Both the position numbers and the translations under genes were made by a program. 64,000 nt of DNA from Pseudomonas sp. LFM046. GTDB lineage: Bacteria; Pseudomonadota; Gammaproteobacteria; Pseudomonadales; Pseudomonadaceae. The stretch spans positions 4,705,840 to 4,769,839 of the forward strand of contig NZ_JYKO02000001.1 of assembly GCF_000949385.2 (NCBI RefSeq). Direction: 5' to 3'. Positions 8,090 through 16,819 of this stretch are shown here, piece by piece. The stretch's first letter is position 1, and every line of letters begins with the position of its first letter. The notes beneath the pieces are model-generated. The model saw only the letters and a program-made list of their open reading frames with translations. It searched no databases and was not told the DNA's origin.

Positions 8090-8890
8090 ATGCACCCTCT
8101 GCTGCCCAGCCTCCTGGCTGCATTCCTCTATGCGGGCACCACTGGTTACCAGGGCCTTCGCCTCAGCCAGCGCATCACGCCGGACAAGCGCCTGCTGATC
8201 CTCGGCAGCGGCCTGGCCCTGCTCGCCCATTGCGCCGCACTCGTCCTCCAGTTGCTGACCCCCGCCGGGCTCTATCTGGACTTCTTCAATGCGGCCAGCC
8301 TGATCGCCGCCGCGGTGATCCTGCTGACCATCGTGGCCAGCGCTCGGATTCCCATCGAGAACCTTCTGCTCCTGCTGCTCCCACTCGGCGCCCTGACGGT
8401 GCTGGCGGCGGCGCTGGTGCCCGGCGGCACCTCCCAGGCCATCGATGAAGAGCCAGGCATCCTCGCGCACATCCTGCTGTCGATCCTGGCCTACGGCCTG
8501 CTCACGATGGCCGTGTTCCAGGCCTTGTTGCTGCTCCTGCAGGACCACCAGCTCAAACACAAGCACCCGTCCGGCCTGATCAAGAACTTCCCTGCCCTGC
8601 AGACCATGGAAAGCCTGCTGTTCAGCTTCCTCTGGGCGGGCTGGGGCCTGCTCTCGCTGTCGCTGATTTCCGGCTGGCTGTTCGTCGATAACCTGTTCGC
8701 CCAGCACCTGGCGCACAAGACCATCCTGTCCTGCATTGCCTGGGTCGTGTTCGGTGTCCTGCTCTGGGGCCGCCATCAGCTCGGCTGGCGCGGGCACAAG
8801 GCCATCCGCTGGACCCTGGCGGGTTTCTGCCTGTTGATGCTGGCGTATTTCGGCAGCAAGCTGGTCCGCGAATTCATCCTTCACGTCTGA
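8090..8890 (+). CDS. CcsA/YpjD-like cytochrome c assembly family membrane protein
   Basis: 266 aa with about eight hydrophobic spans. It matches the CcsA-like inner-membrane family found next to ffh in pseudomonads: N-terminal helix LLPSLLAAFLYAGTTGY, a central LHA-type region, and C-terminal LISGWLFVDNLFAQHLAHKTILSCIAWVVFGVLLWGRH, where conserved His residues could contact haem. Family members are implicated in cytochrome c maturation, but this branch is not well characterised. An alternative ATG lies at 8048; 8090 has a close AAGGA site and gives the usual start. It is divergent from ffh and followed after seven bases by a CBS protein. Confidence 0.85.
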   Translation: MHPLLPSLLAAFLYAGTTGYQGLRLSQRITPDKRLLILGSGLALLAHCAALVLQLLTPAGLYLDFFNAASLIAAAVILLTIVASARIPIENLLLLLLPLGALTVLAAALVPGGTSQAIDEEPGILAHILLSILAYGLLTMAVFQALLLLLQDHQLKHKHPSGLIKNFPALQTMESLLFSFLWAGWGLLSLSLISGWLFVDNLFAQHLAHKTILSCIAWVVFGVLLWGRHQLGWRGHKAIRWTLAGFCLLMLAYFGSKLVREFILHV

Positions 8891-8897
8891 CGACCCC

Positions 8898-9722
8898 ATG
8901 CACGGACTGCTCGCCGGCCTCCTCCTCGGAATCACCCTCTCCCTGGTAGCCGGCGCGCTGGTCGCGTGGCTCGCAACCCGGCGCCGCAATGGCGTGGAAA
9001 TCCAGCCACAGTCCCGACTACCGGTGGCGGTGAGCGACTCCCTGCAGCGGGTCACCGTCAGCGCCATCATGATTCCCCGCAGCGAGATCCAGGGCATCGA
9101 CCTGGATGCCTCGCCGGACGAACTCCTCGCCCAGCTGCAGAACGCCACCCACACACGCCTGCCGCTCTATCGCGAAGACATCAACCAGATCGAAGGCATC
9201 CTCCACCTGCGCCAGCTGGCTCGCCTGCTGGCCGAAGGGACGCCCACTGCCGAGATGCTGATGGCGGTGAGCCGGGAAACCTACTTCGTGCCGGAAAGCA
9301 CGCCCCTGCTGACGCAACTGGTGAACTTCCAGAAGCAGAAGCGCCGCCTCGGCATCGTGGTCGACGAATACGGTGACGTGGTCGGCCTGGTCAGCCTGGA
9401 GGACATCTTCCAGGAACTGGTGGGCGAATTCGGCAGCCTGGAAGACTTCGCCCCCAATCCGGGCATCCAGTCCCGCGACGACGGCCGCTACGAACTGGAC
9501 GGCGCGCTGCACCTTCGGGAGCTGAACCGGGTGTTGGGCTGGCACCTGCCCTGCGACGGCCCCAAGACGCTCAACGGCCTGATCACCGAGGCCCTGGAGC
9601 AGATTCCCGACTGCAGCGTCTGTCTCAAGGTCGGCCCCTACCGCCTGGAAATCCTCCAGTCCGGCGAAAACCGTGTGCAGCGCGTGCTTGCCTGGCGCGC
9701 AGGCCTTACGCCAAAGGCCTAG
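8898..9722 (+). CDS. CorC/HlyC-type CBS-domain membrane protein without DUF21
   Basis: 274 aa. One N-terminal membrane span (about residues 4-26) is followed by a CBS pair (about 55-175; segments TRLPLYREDINQIEGILHLRQL and LGIVVDEYGDVVGLVSLEDIFQELVGE) and a C-terminal transporter-associated CorC_HlyC domain (about 190-270). Full-length CNNM-type relatives carry a multi-span DUF21 domain that is absent here, so this resembles E. coli CorC with an added anchor. A role in magnesium/cobalt homeostasis is inferred from the family. Seven bases after the CcsA-like gene, so probably co-transcribed. Confidence 0.82.
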   Translation: MHGLLAGLLLGITLSLVAGALVAWLATRRRNGVEIQPQSRLPVAVSDSLQRVTVSAIMIPRSEIQGIDLDASPDELLAQLQNATHTRLPLYREDINQIEGILHLRQLARLLAEGTPTAEMLMAVSRETYFVPESTPLLTQLVNFQKQKRRLGIVVDEYGDVVGLVSLEDIFQELVGEFGSLEDFAPNPGIQSRDDGRYELDGALHLRELNRVLGWHLPCDGPKTLNGLITEALEQIPDCSVCLKVGPYRLEILQSGENRVQRVLAWRAGLTPKA

Positions 9723-9746
9723 CGGCGGGTCTGGCGGACCTCAACC

Positions 9747-10520
9747 TCACGCGCCAAGACCGATCGCCAGCCCCTTTGCCTTCCGAGGCGGCAACGCCAC
9801 AGCGGCGAACCGCTCTGCCAGCGCCTCGCCCCAGACCCGATAGCCAAGCGTCGAAGGGTGATAGCCATCCAGCGCCAGGAACTCCGGGCGCATGTCCAGA
9901 CGGGTGGCGTGACAATCCCACCCCTCTTTCCGGGCCAGTTCGTGCAGTTGGCGATCCAACAGACGTGCGCGCCAGCCGAGCAAGCGACGCAGCAACCAGG
10001 GCAAGGCGCTGAAATGCTCCAGCGGCGGCACGCCGGAGAAGGCGACCCGCACACCCCGACCGGCGAAATGCCGGGCCAGGCCCGCCAGAGAAGCCCGCCA
10101 GCGCCGGCTGGAGCTGAAATGCGTGGTGTCGTTGACGCCGAAGACCAGCAGCACCCAGTCAGCGGGCTCGTCTGCCACCTGGGGCAGCAGGCGCTCCAAG
10201 GCTTCGCCGGCGGTGATGCCGTTCTCGCCGCACGCACGCCAGGCCACCGGCCGCTTCAAGCGAGCCGCAAGGGAAGAGGCCAGTTGGCCGGCGAGGGCGT
10301 AGTCCAGGCAGGAAGCCCCAACGCCGGCGACGGTGGATTCACCGATCAGAAGAAGACGCAGGGGCTCGCCATCGAACCCGCCCCCTGCCACACCGCGCTC
10401 AGGGCCGGCGGCGGGCGCCAGGCGCAGGGCGGTGCGACGGGTATGTACGGCCATGGGCAATGCCAGGGGCAGCAGCGGCAACGCCGCTACCCACCAGCAC
10501 AGCGTGGCCAGGTGGCTCAC
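9747..10520 (-). CDS. SGNH/GDSL-family hydrolase
   Basis: 257 aa lipolytic-type esterase fold. Visible blocks are I ([10 protein letters not shown], nucleophile Ser), II (Gly in [11 protein letters not shown]), III (FGVNDTTHF, Asn) and V (LDGYHPS, Asp-His). The N-terminus (about residues 3-24) is a hydrophobic anchor or signal. Starts with GTG at 10520, overlapping the purT stop by four bases (GTGA), so it is translationally coupled to purT. Substrate unknown. Confidence 0.85.
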   Translation of the reverse strand: MSHLATLCWWVAALPLLPLALPMAVHTRRTALRLAPAAGPERGVAGGGFDGEPLRLLLIGESTVAGVGASCLDYALAGQLASSLAARLKRPVAWRACGENGITAGEALERLLPQVADEPADWVLLVFGVNDTTHFSSSRRWRASLAGLARHFAGRGVRVAFSGVPPLEHFSALPWLLRRLLGWRARLLDRQLHELARKEGWDCHATRLDMRPEFLALDGYHPSTLGYRVWGEALAERFAAVALPPRKAKGLAIGLGA

Positions 10521-11698
10521 AGCTGGACGTCGACCGCCTGGGCCGAACGGGCTGCCTTGGCCCGCGCCAGGTCAGTGGACTCATCCCGCGCCAGGGCCAC
10601 GCCCATGCGGCGCTGGCCGTCCACTTCCGGCTTGCCGAACAGGCGCAGCGCGGTATCGGGCTCGCTGAGGGCGGCGCCCAGGTTGCCGAAGCTGACCTGG
10701 CTGGACTTGCCCTCCACCAGGATCACCGCCGAAGCCGACGGGCCCGTCTGGCGGATTGCCGGGATCGGCAGACCGAGGATGGCCCGGGCGTGCAGGGCGA
10801 ATTCGGACAGGTCCTGGGAGATCAGGGTCACGAGGCCGGTGTCGTGGGGGCGCGGCGAGACTTCGCTGAACCACACCTGGTCGCCCTTGATGAACAGTTC
10901 GACGCCAAACAGACCGCGGCCACCCAGGGCCTCGGTGACCGCCTGGGCGACACGTTCGGACTCGGCCAGGGCCTTCGGGCTCATGGCCTGGGGCTGCCAG
11001 GATTCGTGGTAGTCACCCTTCACCTGACGATGGCCGATGGGGGCGCAGAAGCTGGTGCCGCCGATATGGCGCACGGTGAGCAGGGTGATCTCGTAGTCGA
11101 AGTCGATGAAGCCTTCGACGATGACCCGGCCCTTGCCAGCGCGACCGCCCTCCTGGGCGTAATCCCAGGCGGCCTTGAGGTCGGCGTCGGACTTGAGCAC
11201 CGACTGGCCCTTGCCCGAGGAACTCATGATCGGCTTGACCACACAGGGGTAACCCACGCTGGCCACGGCGGCGCTGTAGTCTTCGAACGTGTCGGCGAAG
11301 TGGAAGGGCGAAGTGGGCAGGCCCAGCTCCTCGGCGGCGAGGCGGCGGATGCCTTCGCGATTCATGGTCAGCTGCGCGGCACGGGCGGTGGGCACCACGG
11401 TGAAACCTTCAGCCTCCAGCTCCACAAGCGTCGCGGTGGCAATGGCCTCGATCTCCGGCACGATGTAGTGCGGCTTCTCCTGCTCGATCACGGCGCGCAG
11501 GGCGGCACCGTCCAGCATGCTGATCACGTGGCTGCGATGGGCCACTTGCATGGCCGGAGCATCAGCGTAACGGTCGACGGCAATCACTTCGCAGCCGAGG
11601 CGCTGCAGTTCGATCGCCACCTCCTTGCCGAGCTCGCCGGAGCCGCACAGCAGTACGCGGGTCGCGCTGGGCGACAAGGGGGTTCCAATACGGGGCAT
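10517..11698 (-). CDS. purT: Formate-dependent phosphoribosylglycinamide formyltransferase PurT
   Basis: 393 aa ATP-grasp enzyme that formylates GAR with formate and ATP in purine synthesis. The N-terminal pre-ATP-grasp block is [21 protein letters not shown]. Typical blocks follow: [25 protein letters not shown] (nucleotide-binding loop), [35 protein letters not shown] and [10 protein letters not shown]. The ATG at 11698 has a GAGG site; a slightly longer TTG start is unlikely. Confidence 0.97.
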   Translation of the reverse strand: MPRIGTPLSPSATRVLLCGSGELGKEVAIELQRLGCEVIAVDRYADAPAMQVAHRSHVISMLDGAALRAVIEQEKPHYIVPEIEAIATATLVELEAEGFTVVPTARAAQLTMNREGIRRLAAEELGLPTSPFHFADTFEDYSAAVASVGYPCVVKPIMSSSGKGQSVLKSDADLKAAWDYAQEGGRAGKGRVIVEGFIDFDYEITLLTVRHIGGTSFCAPIGHRQVKGDYHESWQPQAMSPKALAESERVAQAVTEALGGRGLFGVELFIKGDQVWFSEVSPRPHDTGLVTLISQDLSEFALHARAILGLPIPAIRQTGPSASAVILVEGKSSQVSFGNLGAALSEPDTALRLFGKPEVDGQRRMGVALARDESTDLARAKAARSAQAVDVQL

Positions 11699-11715
11699 GT
11701 CATTTCCTCGGGGAT

Positions 11716-11925
11716 TCAAGAAGCCTGGGTCGGGGGCGTGATGAACAAGCCGCTGGCCTTGGCGCGCTCGAAACAGCGTGCCAGGACTTCGCGGCGCTCG
11801 GCATTATCCATCCGGCCCCAACGGGTGATTTCATCAGCGGTGCGCTGGCAGCCGCTGCAAATGTCATGGTCGTCCAGCACGCAGACCTGCACGCAGGGGG
11901 AGCGGACGGGGCGCTCAACATCCAT
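11716..11925 (-). CDS. DUF1289 small cysteine-rich protein
   Basis: 69 aa. It contains [18 protein letters not shown] followed by RTADEITRW, the DUF1289 signature with four cysteines that could bind zinc or an Fe-S cluster. Function is unknown. Its start overlaps the carbonic-anhydrase-like stop by one base (TGATG), and purT follows after 17 bases, so these are one transcription unit. Confidence 0.88.
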   Translation of the reverse strand: MDVERPVRSPCVQVCVLDDHDICSGCQRTADEITRWGRMDNAERREVLARCFERAKASGLFITPPTQAS

Positions 11926-12449
11926 CAGTCGTCCTGCTCCGCCAGGTCGCGGGCGTAGCGCTGGGCGTTGTGCACATAGTGGGCGGCGCTGGCCTCGAGC
12001 ATCTTCTTTTGCTGCTCGGTCAGCTCACGCACCACCTTGCCGGGCGAGCCCATGACCAGCGAACCGTCGGGAATTTCCTTGCCTTCTGGGATCAGCGCAT
12101 TGGCGCCGATGATGCAGTACTTGCCAATCTTCGCGCCGTTGAGCACCACCGCGTTGATGCCAATCAGGCTGAAGTCGCCCACCGAGCAGCCGTGGAGCAT
12201 GGCGTTGTGGCCGATGGTGACGGAGCGGCCGATATTCAGCGGATAGCCCATGTCGGTGTGCATCACGGTGCCGTCCTGGACATTGCTGTTCTCGCCAATG
12301 TGGATCAGCTCATTGTCCCCGCGCAGTACGGCGCCGAACCAGACACTGGCGCCGGCGTCCAGGCGCACCTTGCCCACCAGGGTGGCGGTGGGGGCAGTCC
12401 AGCTATCAGGGTGGGCGTCGACCTGGGCGGTTCCAAGGCGGTATTTCAT
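11925..12449 (-). CDS. Gamma-carbonic-anhydrase-family protein (YrdA-like)
   Basis: 174 aa left-handed beta-helix protein of the gamma carbonic anhydrase/CaiE/YrdA family. Hexapeptide repeats run through most of the protein ([39 protein letters not shown]). Metal-ligand histidines are present in [12 protein letters not shown]. Enzymatic activity of this subgroup is often undetected, so the precise role is open. AGGAG site before the ATG. Confidence 0.9.
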   Translation of the reverse strand: MKYRLGTAQVDAHPDSWTAPTATLVGKVRLDAGASVWFGAVLRGDNELIHIGENSNVQDGTVMHTDMGYPLNIGRSVTIGHNAMLHGCSVGDFSLIGINAVVLNGAKIGKYCIIGANALIPEGKEIPDGSLVMGSPGKVVRELTEQQKKMLEASAAHYVHNAQRYARDLAEQDD

Positions 12450-12468
12450 CAGGCGCTCCTAACGGGGC

Positions 12469-13071
12469 TTATTTGAGTTTTACAAAGCTCTCGGGCGCGC
12501 GGGACATCTCGATCCCGGCGTCGTAGACCAGGTTGACCAGTTCCACGACCATGATCGCGGTCAGGCCCCAGATCTTGTATTCGCCGAACTGGTAGCAGGG
12601 CACGTACCAACTGCGGCCGAGGTAGTCGATGCGGTGGGTCATCTGGCGCGGGTCGTCGCGGAAGAACTCCAGCGGCACGCTGAAAACGGAGTCGATCTCA
12701 CCATGATTGGCCCGGTACTGGACGAAGTCCGGAACCAGTCCCACAAAGGGGGTGACCTTGATGCCATGGCGGGACACCAAGGGGCTGAGGGGGCCGATGA
12801 TTTCCACCAGACCGGGGGGCAGCCCCACCTCCTCTTCCGCCTCGCGCAGGGCCGTGCGAATCAGGTCCGCATCCTCGGGATCGCGGCGGCCGCCCGGGAA
12901 GGCAACTTCGCCGCCGTGGGTGGACAGCCCGCTGGCACGCAGGGTCAGGATCAGCTCCGGTTCGTCGCTGCGAGTGATGGGCACCAGCACCGCGGCTTCG
13001 GGGAAATCGCGATCAGCCTCCAAGGTTCTCGGGGAGTAGCTCTGCACGCGACGGAGCAGGTCATCCAGCAT
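12469..13071 (-). CDS. CoA pyrophosphatase, NUDIX (NudL/YeaB-like)
   Basis: 200 aa NUDIX hydrolase expected to cleave CoA to phosphopantetheine and ADP. The subfamily signature LTLRASGLSTHGGEVAFPGG precedes the NUDIX box, whose core is TALREAEEEVGL. This combination is diagnostic of the CoA diphosphatase branch. I choose ATG 13071 (GAG site seven bases upstream) over the MSM start six bases earlier. It lies 19 bases before the carbonic-anhydrase-like gene, so it heads this operon. Confidence 0.88.
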   Translation of the reverse strand: MLDDLLRRVQSYSPRTLEADRDFPEAAVLVPITRSDEPELILTLRASGLSTHGGEVAFPGGRRDPEDADLIRTALREAEEEVGLPPGLVEIIGPLSPLVSRHGIKVTPFVGLVPDFVQYRANHGEIDSVFSVPLEFFRDDPRQMTHRIDYLGRSWYVPCYQFGEYKIWGLTAIMVVELVNLVYDAGIEMSRAPESFVKLK

Positions 13072-13241
13072 GGACATTCTCGTTGTTCTCGACTGCCGGG
13101 CATCATGGCATGAACCACTGGACCGCCCAACCCCCGGACCGACAGGTCGCATCATTCACCGCCTTTGGTTGGGTCCCGGTCGCTGCTTGCCGTGCGACAC
13201 CGTGCCGCGCCAAGATGGTCGCCTGACCCCGAGGAACCACG

Positions 13242-13796
13242 ATGAAATTCTGCAGCCAGTGCGGCGGACCGGTCGTCCAGCGCATCCCCGACGGCGACAG
13301 CCGCCTGCGCTACGTGTGTGACAACTGCCACACCATCCATTATCAGAACCCGCGCATCGTCGCCGGTTGCCTGCCGGTGTGGGGCGAGCAGGTGCTGCTC
13401 TGCCGCCGCGCCATCGACCCGCGCAAGGGCTACTGGACCCTGCCGGCCGGTTTCATGGAGAACGGCGAGACCATGGAGCAGGCCGCCACCCGTGAAACCC
13501 TCGAGGAAGCCTGCGCCCGGGTGCGCAACCTCAGCCTCTATACCCTCTTCGACCTGCCCCACATCAGCCAGGTCTACACCTTCTTCCGTGCCGAACTGGT
13601 GGACCTGGACTTCGCCGCCGGCGACGAAAGCCTGGAAGTCCGACTGTTCCACGAACGGGATATTCCCTGGTCGGAGCTGGCTTTTCCGACTGTCGGCCGT
13701 ACCTTAGAATGCTACTTCGCCGACCGCGCCGGGCAGGTCTTCCCGGTGCGCAACGAGCCGCTGGCGCCGTTGCTGGCCTACTACAAAAAAGCCTGA
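13242..13796 (+). CDS. NUDIX hydrolase with N-terminal zinc ribbon
   Basis: 184 aa. An N-terminal four-cysteine zinc ribbon (CSQC at 4-7, CDNC near 26-29) precedes a NUDIX domain with box [22 protein letters not shown]. The ribbon plus NUDIX layout resembles NudC-like NADH pyrophosphatases, but the protein is shorter and lacks the NudC SQPWPFPxS motif, so the substrate is uncertain. GAGGA site before the ATG; divergent from the CoA pyrophosphatase gene. Confidence 0.88.
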   Translation: MKFCSQCGGPVVQRIPDGDSRLRYVCDNCHTIHYQNPRIVAGCLPVWGEQVLLCRRAIDPRKGYWTLPAGFMENGETMEQAATRETLEEACARVRNLSLYTLFDLPHISQVYTFFRAELVDLDFAAGDESLEVRLFHERDIPWSELAFPTVGRTLECYFADRAGQVFPVRNEPLAPLLAYYKKA

Positions 13797-13838
13797 CCGC
13801 TATTCTGCTTAATTGAACACTGTGGGGATGCTGTTCCG

Positions 13839-14342
13839 ATGCGCTGGTTGCTAGTTGTCCTTTCCATGAGCCTTGCCGCTTTCGCCCAGGCAAGCGCGGC
13901 GCCGTCCCTGGGTGGAAAGTCCATCGACAAGGTCCTGGTGGTGAAGTCAGAGCGCAAGCTGCTCCTGATGAACCGTGGCGACATCCTCAAGTCCTATCGC
14001 ATTTCCCTGGGCAAGCAACCCAGCGGCCCCAAGCTGCGCGAAGGCGACCAGCGCACCCCGGAAGGCTTCTACTGGATCGACTGGCGCAAGACCAGCGACA
14101 AGTTCAACCTCGCCATGCACATCTCCTATCCCAACGCCCGCGACGCCGCCAAGGCCCAGGAGAAGGGCGTGTCGCCCGGCGGCATGATCATGATCCACGG
14201 CACCCCGCTGGATGATGAATACCCGGAGTGGTACTTCCACACCCTGGACTGGACCGAGGGCTGTATCGCCATGAAAAACTCGGACATGCGCGAGATCTGG
14301 AGCCTGGTGAAGGACGGCACCCTGATCGAAATCCGCCCCTGA
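13839..14342 (+). CDS. Periplasmic L,D-transpeptidase (YkuD domain)
   Basis: 167 aa with a Sec signal peptide (about 1-20, ending AQASA). The YkuD domain covers about residues 29-166, with the motif HGTPLDDEYPEWYFHTLDWTEGC in two parts: the conserved His in MIHG and the catalytic Cys in TEGCIAMKN. Such enzymes cross-link peptidoglycan or attach proteins to it; short versions like this may cleave or modify instead. It stands alone, 42 bases after the NUDIX gene, and ends in a strong terminator. Confidence 0.9.
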   Translation: MRWLLVVLSMSLAAFAQASAAPSLGGKSIDKVLVVKSERKLLLMNRGDILKSYRISLGKQPSGPKLREGDQRTPEGFYWIDWRKTSDKFNLAMHISYPNARDAAKAQEKGVSPGGMIMIHGTPLDDEYPEWYFHTLDWTEGCIAMKNSDMREIWSLVKDGTLIEIRP

Positions 14343-14356
14343 GGGGAACTGCTGCG

Positions 14357-14382
14357 AAAAAGGCGCCATCTGGCGCCTTTTT
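14357..14382 (+). terminator. Bidirectional rho-independent terminator
   Basis: AAAAAGGCGCC / GGCGCCTTTTT with a four-base loop (ATCT) lies between the L,D-transpeptidase and the convergent PilZ gene. T runs exist in both orientations. Confidence 0.85.
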
Positions 14383-14435
14383 CTTTGATCTGCGGAAATA
14401 GGTGAGACCGACTCCCGGCTTTTTTTCAGGCAGAC

Positions 14436-14795
14436 TCAGGCCGAGGCGGCCAAAGGGCGAAAGCTGAAATAGAAACGCAGTGCATCGATGAGGTCGGCGT
14501 ACTCCGCTGGCGGGGCGATCAGGGAGAAGCCGGAATCGTAGTGCCCGGGCGTAACGTCCTCGTGGCACCAGTGGCAGGTCGCATAGAAGTCGATGAAATG
14601 CAACTGCCCATCCTTGCCCGGTATCTTCAGGCGCATGTCGAAGCGCGCATCCACCAGCATGGGCAGCTGGCTGATCAGCATCAGGCCGTCCATGGAGACA
14701 TTGCCCAGATACCCCATGGGCTTGTCGGTGATGCGATTGAACACCTTCAGGTAATAAGGAAGCTGATGGCGTTCGATACGGCGCTTGCTGGGCAT
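14436..14795 (-). CDS. PilZ-domain protein
   Basis: 119 aa single-domain protein. It carries the PilZ cyclic-di-GMP motif in two parts: an Arg-rich N-terminus (RRIERHQL, residues 5-12) and NVSMDG (about 32-37), fitting RxxxR plus (D/N)xSxxG. A YDSGFSL segment fits the later barrel strand. It is therefore a candidate cyclic-di-GMP receptor, without an attached output domain. Upstream ribosome site is weak. Confidence 0.85.
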   Translation of the reverse strand: MPSKRRIERHQLPYYLKVFNRITDKPMGYLGNVSMDGLMLISQLPMLVDARFDMRLKIPGKDGQLHFIDFYATCHWCHEDVTPGHYDSGFSLIAPPAEYADLIDALRFYFSFRPLAASA

Positions 14796-14855
14796 GATAT
14801 CAAATCGCTATTGATGGCACTTTAGTATGGACGTATTGCCGTCCCAGACCAACCT

Positions 14856-15278
14856 TCACTTGCATTCACGAGCCACGCGCTCAGCGAGTTGGCGACGGAA
14901 GGCCTCGACCTGCTCATCAGTGTAGTACTGACGCTCACCGCGTTGATCCAGATGGTAGAACGATCCGCTGTGGTTCAACTGTTCCTGCTGCTCGCGGTAC
15001 TCGCTACAGCGCTTCTGCTGCTCCGCTCGTGCCTGCGCTGCCTCGCTTGCGGCGACTTTATGCTCTTCCCGACGCGCGTCGAATACCTTGGCCGTGCGCG
15101 CTTCGCGGTCCCGGGTTGCCTGATCCCGCTCAATGACCTGGGGTTTCACGATGACCTGTTCGGCGCCCTGTCGGGGTGTTTCGCTGAAATGCACCTGACC
15201 CTGGGCATCAGTCCAACGGTAAATCTCGGCTCCGGCGAGCGCCGGCACCAATAGCAGGCACCAGATCAGAAGGCGCAT
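14856..15278 (-). CDS. Exported DUF4124 protein
   Basis: 140 aa with a signal peptide (about 1-17, LLIWCLLLVPALAGA). The DUF4124 domain follows at once (EIYRWTDAQGQVHFSETP). The rest is charged and probably helical or coiled coil (about 55-110), ending with an RQYYTDEQVEAFRRQLAE segment. Function unknown; periplasmic. ATG 15278 has a GAGGAG site; the longer upstream frame lacks a signal peptide. Confidence 0.85.
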   Translation of the reverse strand: MRLLIWCLLLVPALAGAEIYRWTDAQGQVHFSETPRQGAEQVIVKPQVIERDQATRDREARTAKVFDARREEHKVAASEAAQARAEQQKRCSEYREQQEQLNHSGSFYHLDQRGERQYYTDEQVEAFRRQLAERVARECK

Positions 15279-15361
15279 TCCATGGCTCCTCGGGTAGATG
15301 GTCAGCTTAGTCCCGCTCCGACACGGCTCAAGCCGGCCGCGACCGACGGCCTGATCGGACG

Positions 15362-15736
15362 TCACAGCGGCGCCGGGTTCGTCCTCGCGCCGCTGCCACT
15401 CAGATGACCAAGCTGCTGCAGCGTCTCCAGCCGCGCCTTGGCGCGATAGGCGTATTCGCTGGTGGGGTAGCGGGTAATGATGAACTGATACGTCTGGGCC
15501 GCGTCAACGAACAGGCTCTGGCGCTCCAGGCACTGGCCACGCAGCAGCGAAATTTCCGGCTGCATGTACTGGCGGGAGCGACTCTCGCGCTCGGCCTTGG
15601 ACAGCGAGAGCATCGCGTCCGCGCAATCGCCCCGATCATAGGCGCGGTAGGCGCTGTTCAGGTGGGTGTCGAGCGCCCAGCGGCTGGTGCAACCGGTGGT
15701 CGCTGCCAGCAGGCTGAGGATGATCAGGGTTCGCAT
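15362..15736 (-). CDS. Small TPR-like lipoprotein
   Basis: 124 aa. The signal peptide ends in a lipobox (LAATTGC, Cys16). The mature part has paired helices of TPR type (SAYRAYDRGDCADAMLSLSKAE and ECLERQSLFVDAAQTYQFIITRYP region). Probably outer-membrane anchored; function unknown. GGAGG site. Divergent from a second, larger TPR lipoprotein at 15906. Confidence 0.75.
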   Translation of the reverse strand: MRTLIILSLLAATTGCTSRWALDTHLNSAYRAYDRGDCADAMLSLSKAERESRSRQYMQPEISLLRGQCLERQSLFVDAAQTYQFIITRYPTSEYAYRAKARLETLQQLGHLSGSGARTNPAPL

Positions 15737-15905
15737 GGGTAATTCCTCCGTCCATTGGGATATCGGCCGGCCGCGCTACTTCTTCAGGCCGCCAGGCGGT
15801 GGCAAGGTGCCAAGCATAACCTCCGATTGGTCGTGAAGGTGCCCGCCCCGAATCGAGGACCGCCGCTGCTAGACTCCCGGCAACGCCCACGGCCCCGGTC
15901 CCACC

Positions 15906-16709
15906 ATGCACGTCCAGCGCAGCGCCCTCCTCGCCCTCTGCCTCCTGCTGGGCGCCTGCTCGCCCACCACCCCGCTGTTCATCACCCAGCTCACCACCAA
16001 CGAAGTCGTGGAATACAAGACCATGAAGAGCCAGCGCATGGCTGCCGCGGTGGAAGAGGAAGGCGACCTGCTGACCTACAGCGCCATGGCCATCCGCGAC
16101 GCCAAGAGCCCGGAGGCCGAGGAGCTGTACCTGGTGGGTTACCGCGACGACAGGTTCAGCGACGACGTACGCGCCATCGCCCTCTACCAGATCGGCCTCA
16201 TCTATATGAGCCGCTACAACGACCAGCGCGACGACGCCAAGGCCCTCGCCTACCTGCAGCGCGTGCTGGACGAATTCCCCGCCAGCCGCGCCGCCGAGCG
16301 GGCCGAGGCACGCATCCTGGTCATCCGCCAGCGCGCCAGGGAGCCGGTGCAGAAAACATCCCGTGAACTCCTCGCCAGTTGGAAGCCCAGCAGCAACCTC
16401 GACCTCTACAAGCCCGGCCTGGACCCGGACATGACCCTGTTGTCGCGCCGCGCCGTGCTCAAGGACCGCGTCGCCGAAGCCGAGGAGCTCTACCGGCTGG
16501 CGCTGTCGGACGATCATGTGCAGCCCGACATCAAGCAGAAGGCGCTCTATCAGTTGGCCCTGATGTACATGGCACCGGACAATCCCCACGCCAGTCGCGA
16601 CAAGGCCATCGGCTACCTGCGCCGGTTGCTGGTGCAATTCCCCGACAGCGACCTGGCCCCGAAGGCGTCCCACCACCTGGACCAGATCCTCAATCGGAAC
16701 GACACCTGA
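15906..16709 (+). CDS. TPR-repeat lipoprotein
   Basis: 267 aa lipoprotein with lipobox LLGAC (Cys near residue 18). Helical repeats include DDVRAIALYQIGLIYMSRYN and DIKQKALYQLALMYMAPDN, each followed by a KALAYLQRVLDEFP or KAIGYLRRLLVQFP segment, so two related TPR-like units are visible. Likely a periplasmic scaffold or peptidoglycan-associated factor; partner unknown. No strong ribosome site is evident before the ATG. Confidence 0.75.
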   Translation: MHVQRSALLALCLLLGACSPTTPLFITQLTTNEVVEYKTMKSQRMAAAVEEEGDLLTYSAMAIRDAKSPEAEELYLVGYRDDRFSDDVRAIALYQIGLIYMSRYNDQRDDAKALAYLQRVLDEFPASRAAERAEARILVIRQRAREPVQKTSRELLASWKPSSNLDLYKPGLDPDMTLLSRRAVLKDRVAEAEELYRLALSDDHVQPDIKQKALYQLALMYMAPDNPHASRDKAIGYLRRLLVQFPDSDLAPKASHHLDQILNRNDT

Positions 16710-16763
16710 AACCGTCCGGCGGGCCACCTGAAACAATTCAGCGGGTAGTGAAAAGGAACAATG

Positions 16764-16784
16764 ACTACAGTTTTCCCGCGTAGT
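16764..16784. promoter_or_regulatory. Inverted repeat upstream of pykA
   Basis: ACTAC and GTAGT arms are separated by 11 bases in the pykA leader. Carbon-metabolism regulators in Pseudomonas (RccR, HexR) use palindromic sites near pykA, zwf and edd. The spacing here does not clearly match a known consensus, so this is only a candidate operator. Confidence 0.25.
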
Positions 16785-16819
16785 AGCCTCGGGCTCAGCT
16801 TGAAAAATGGAGTCTTCGC

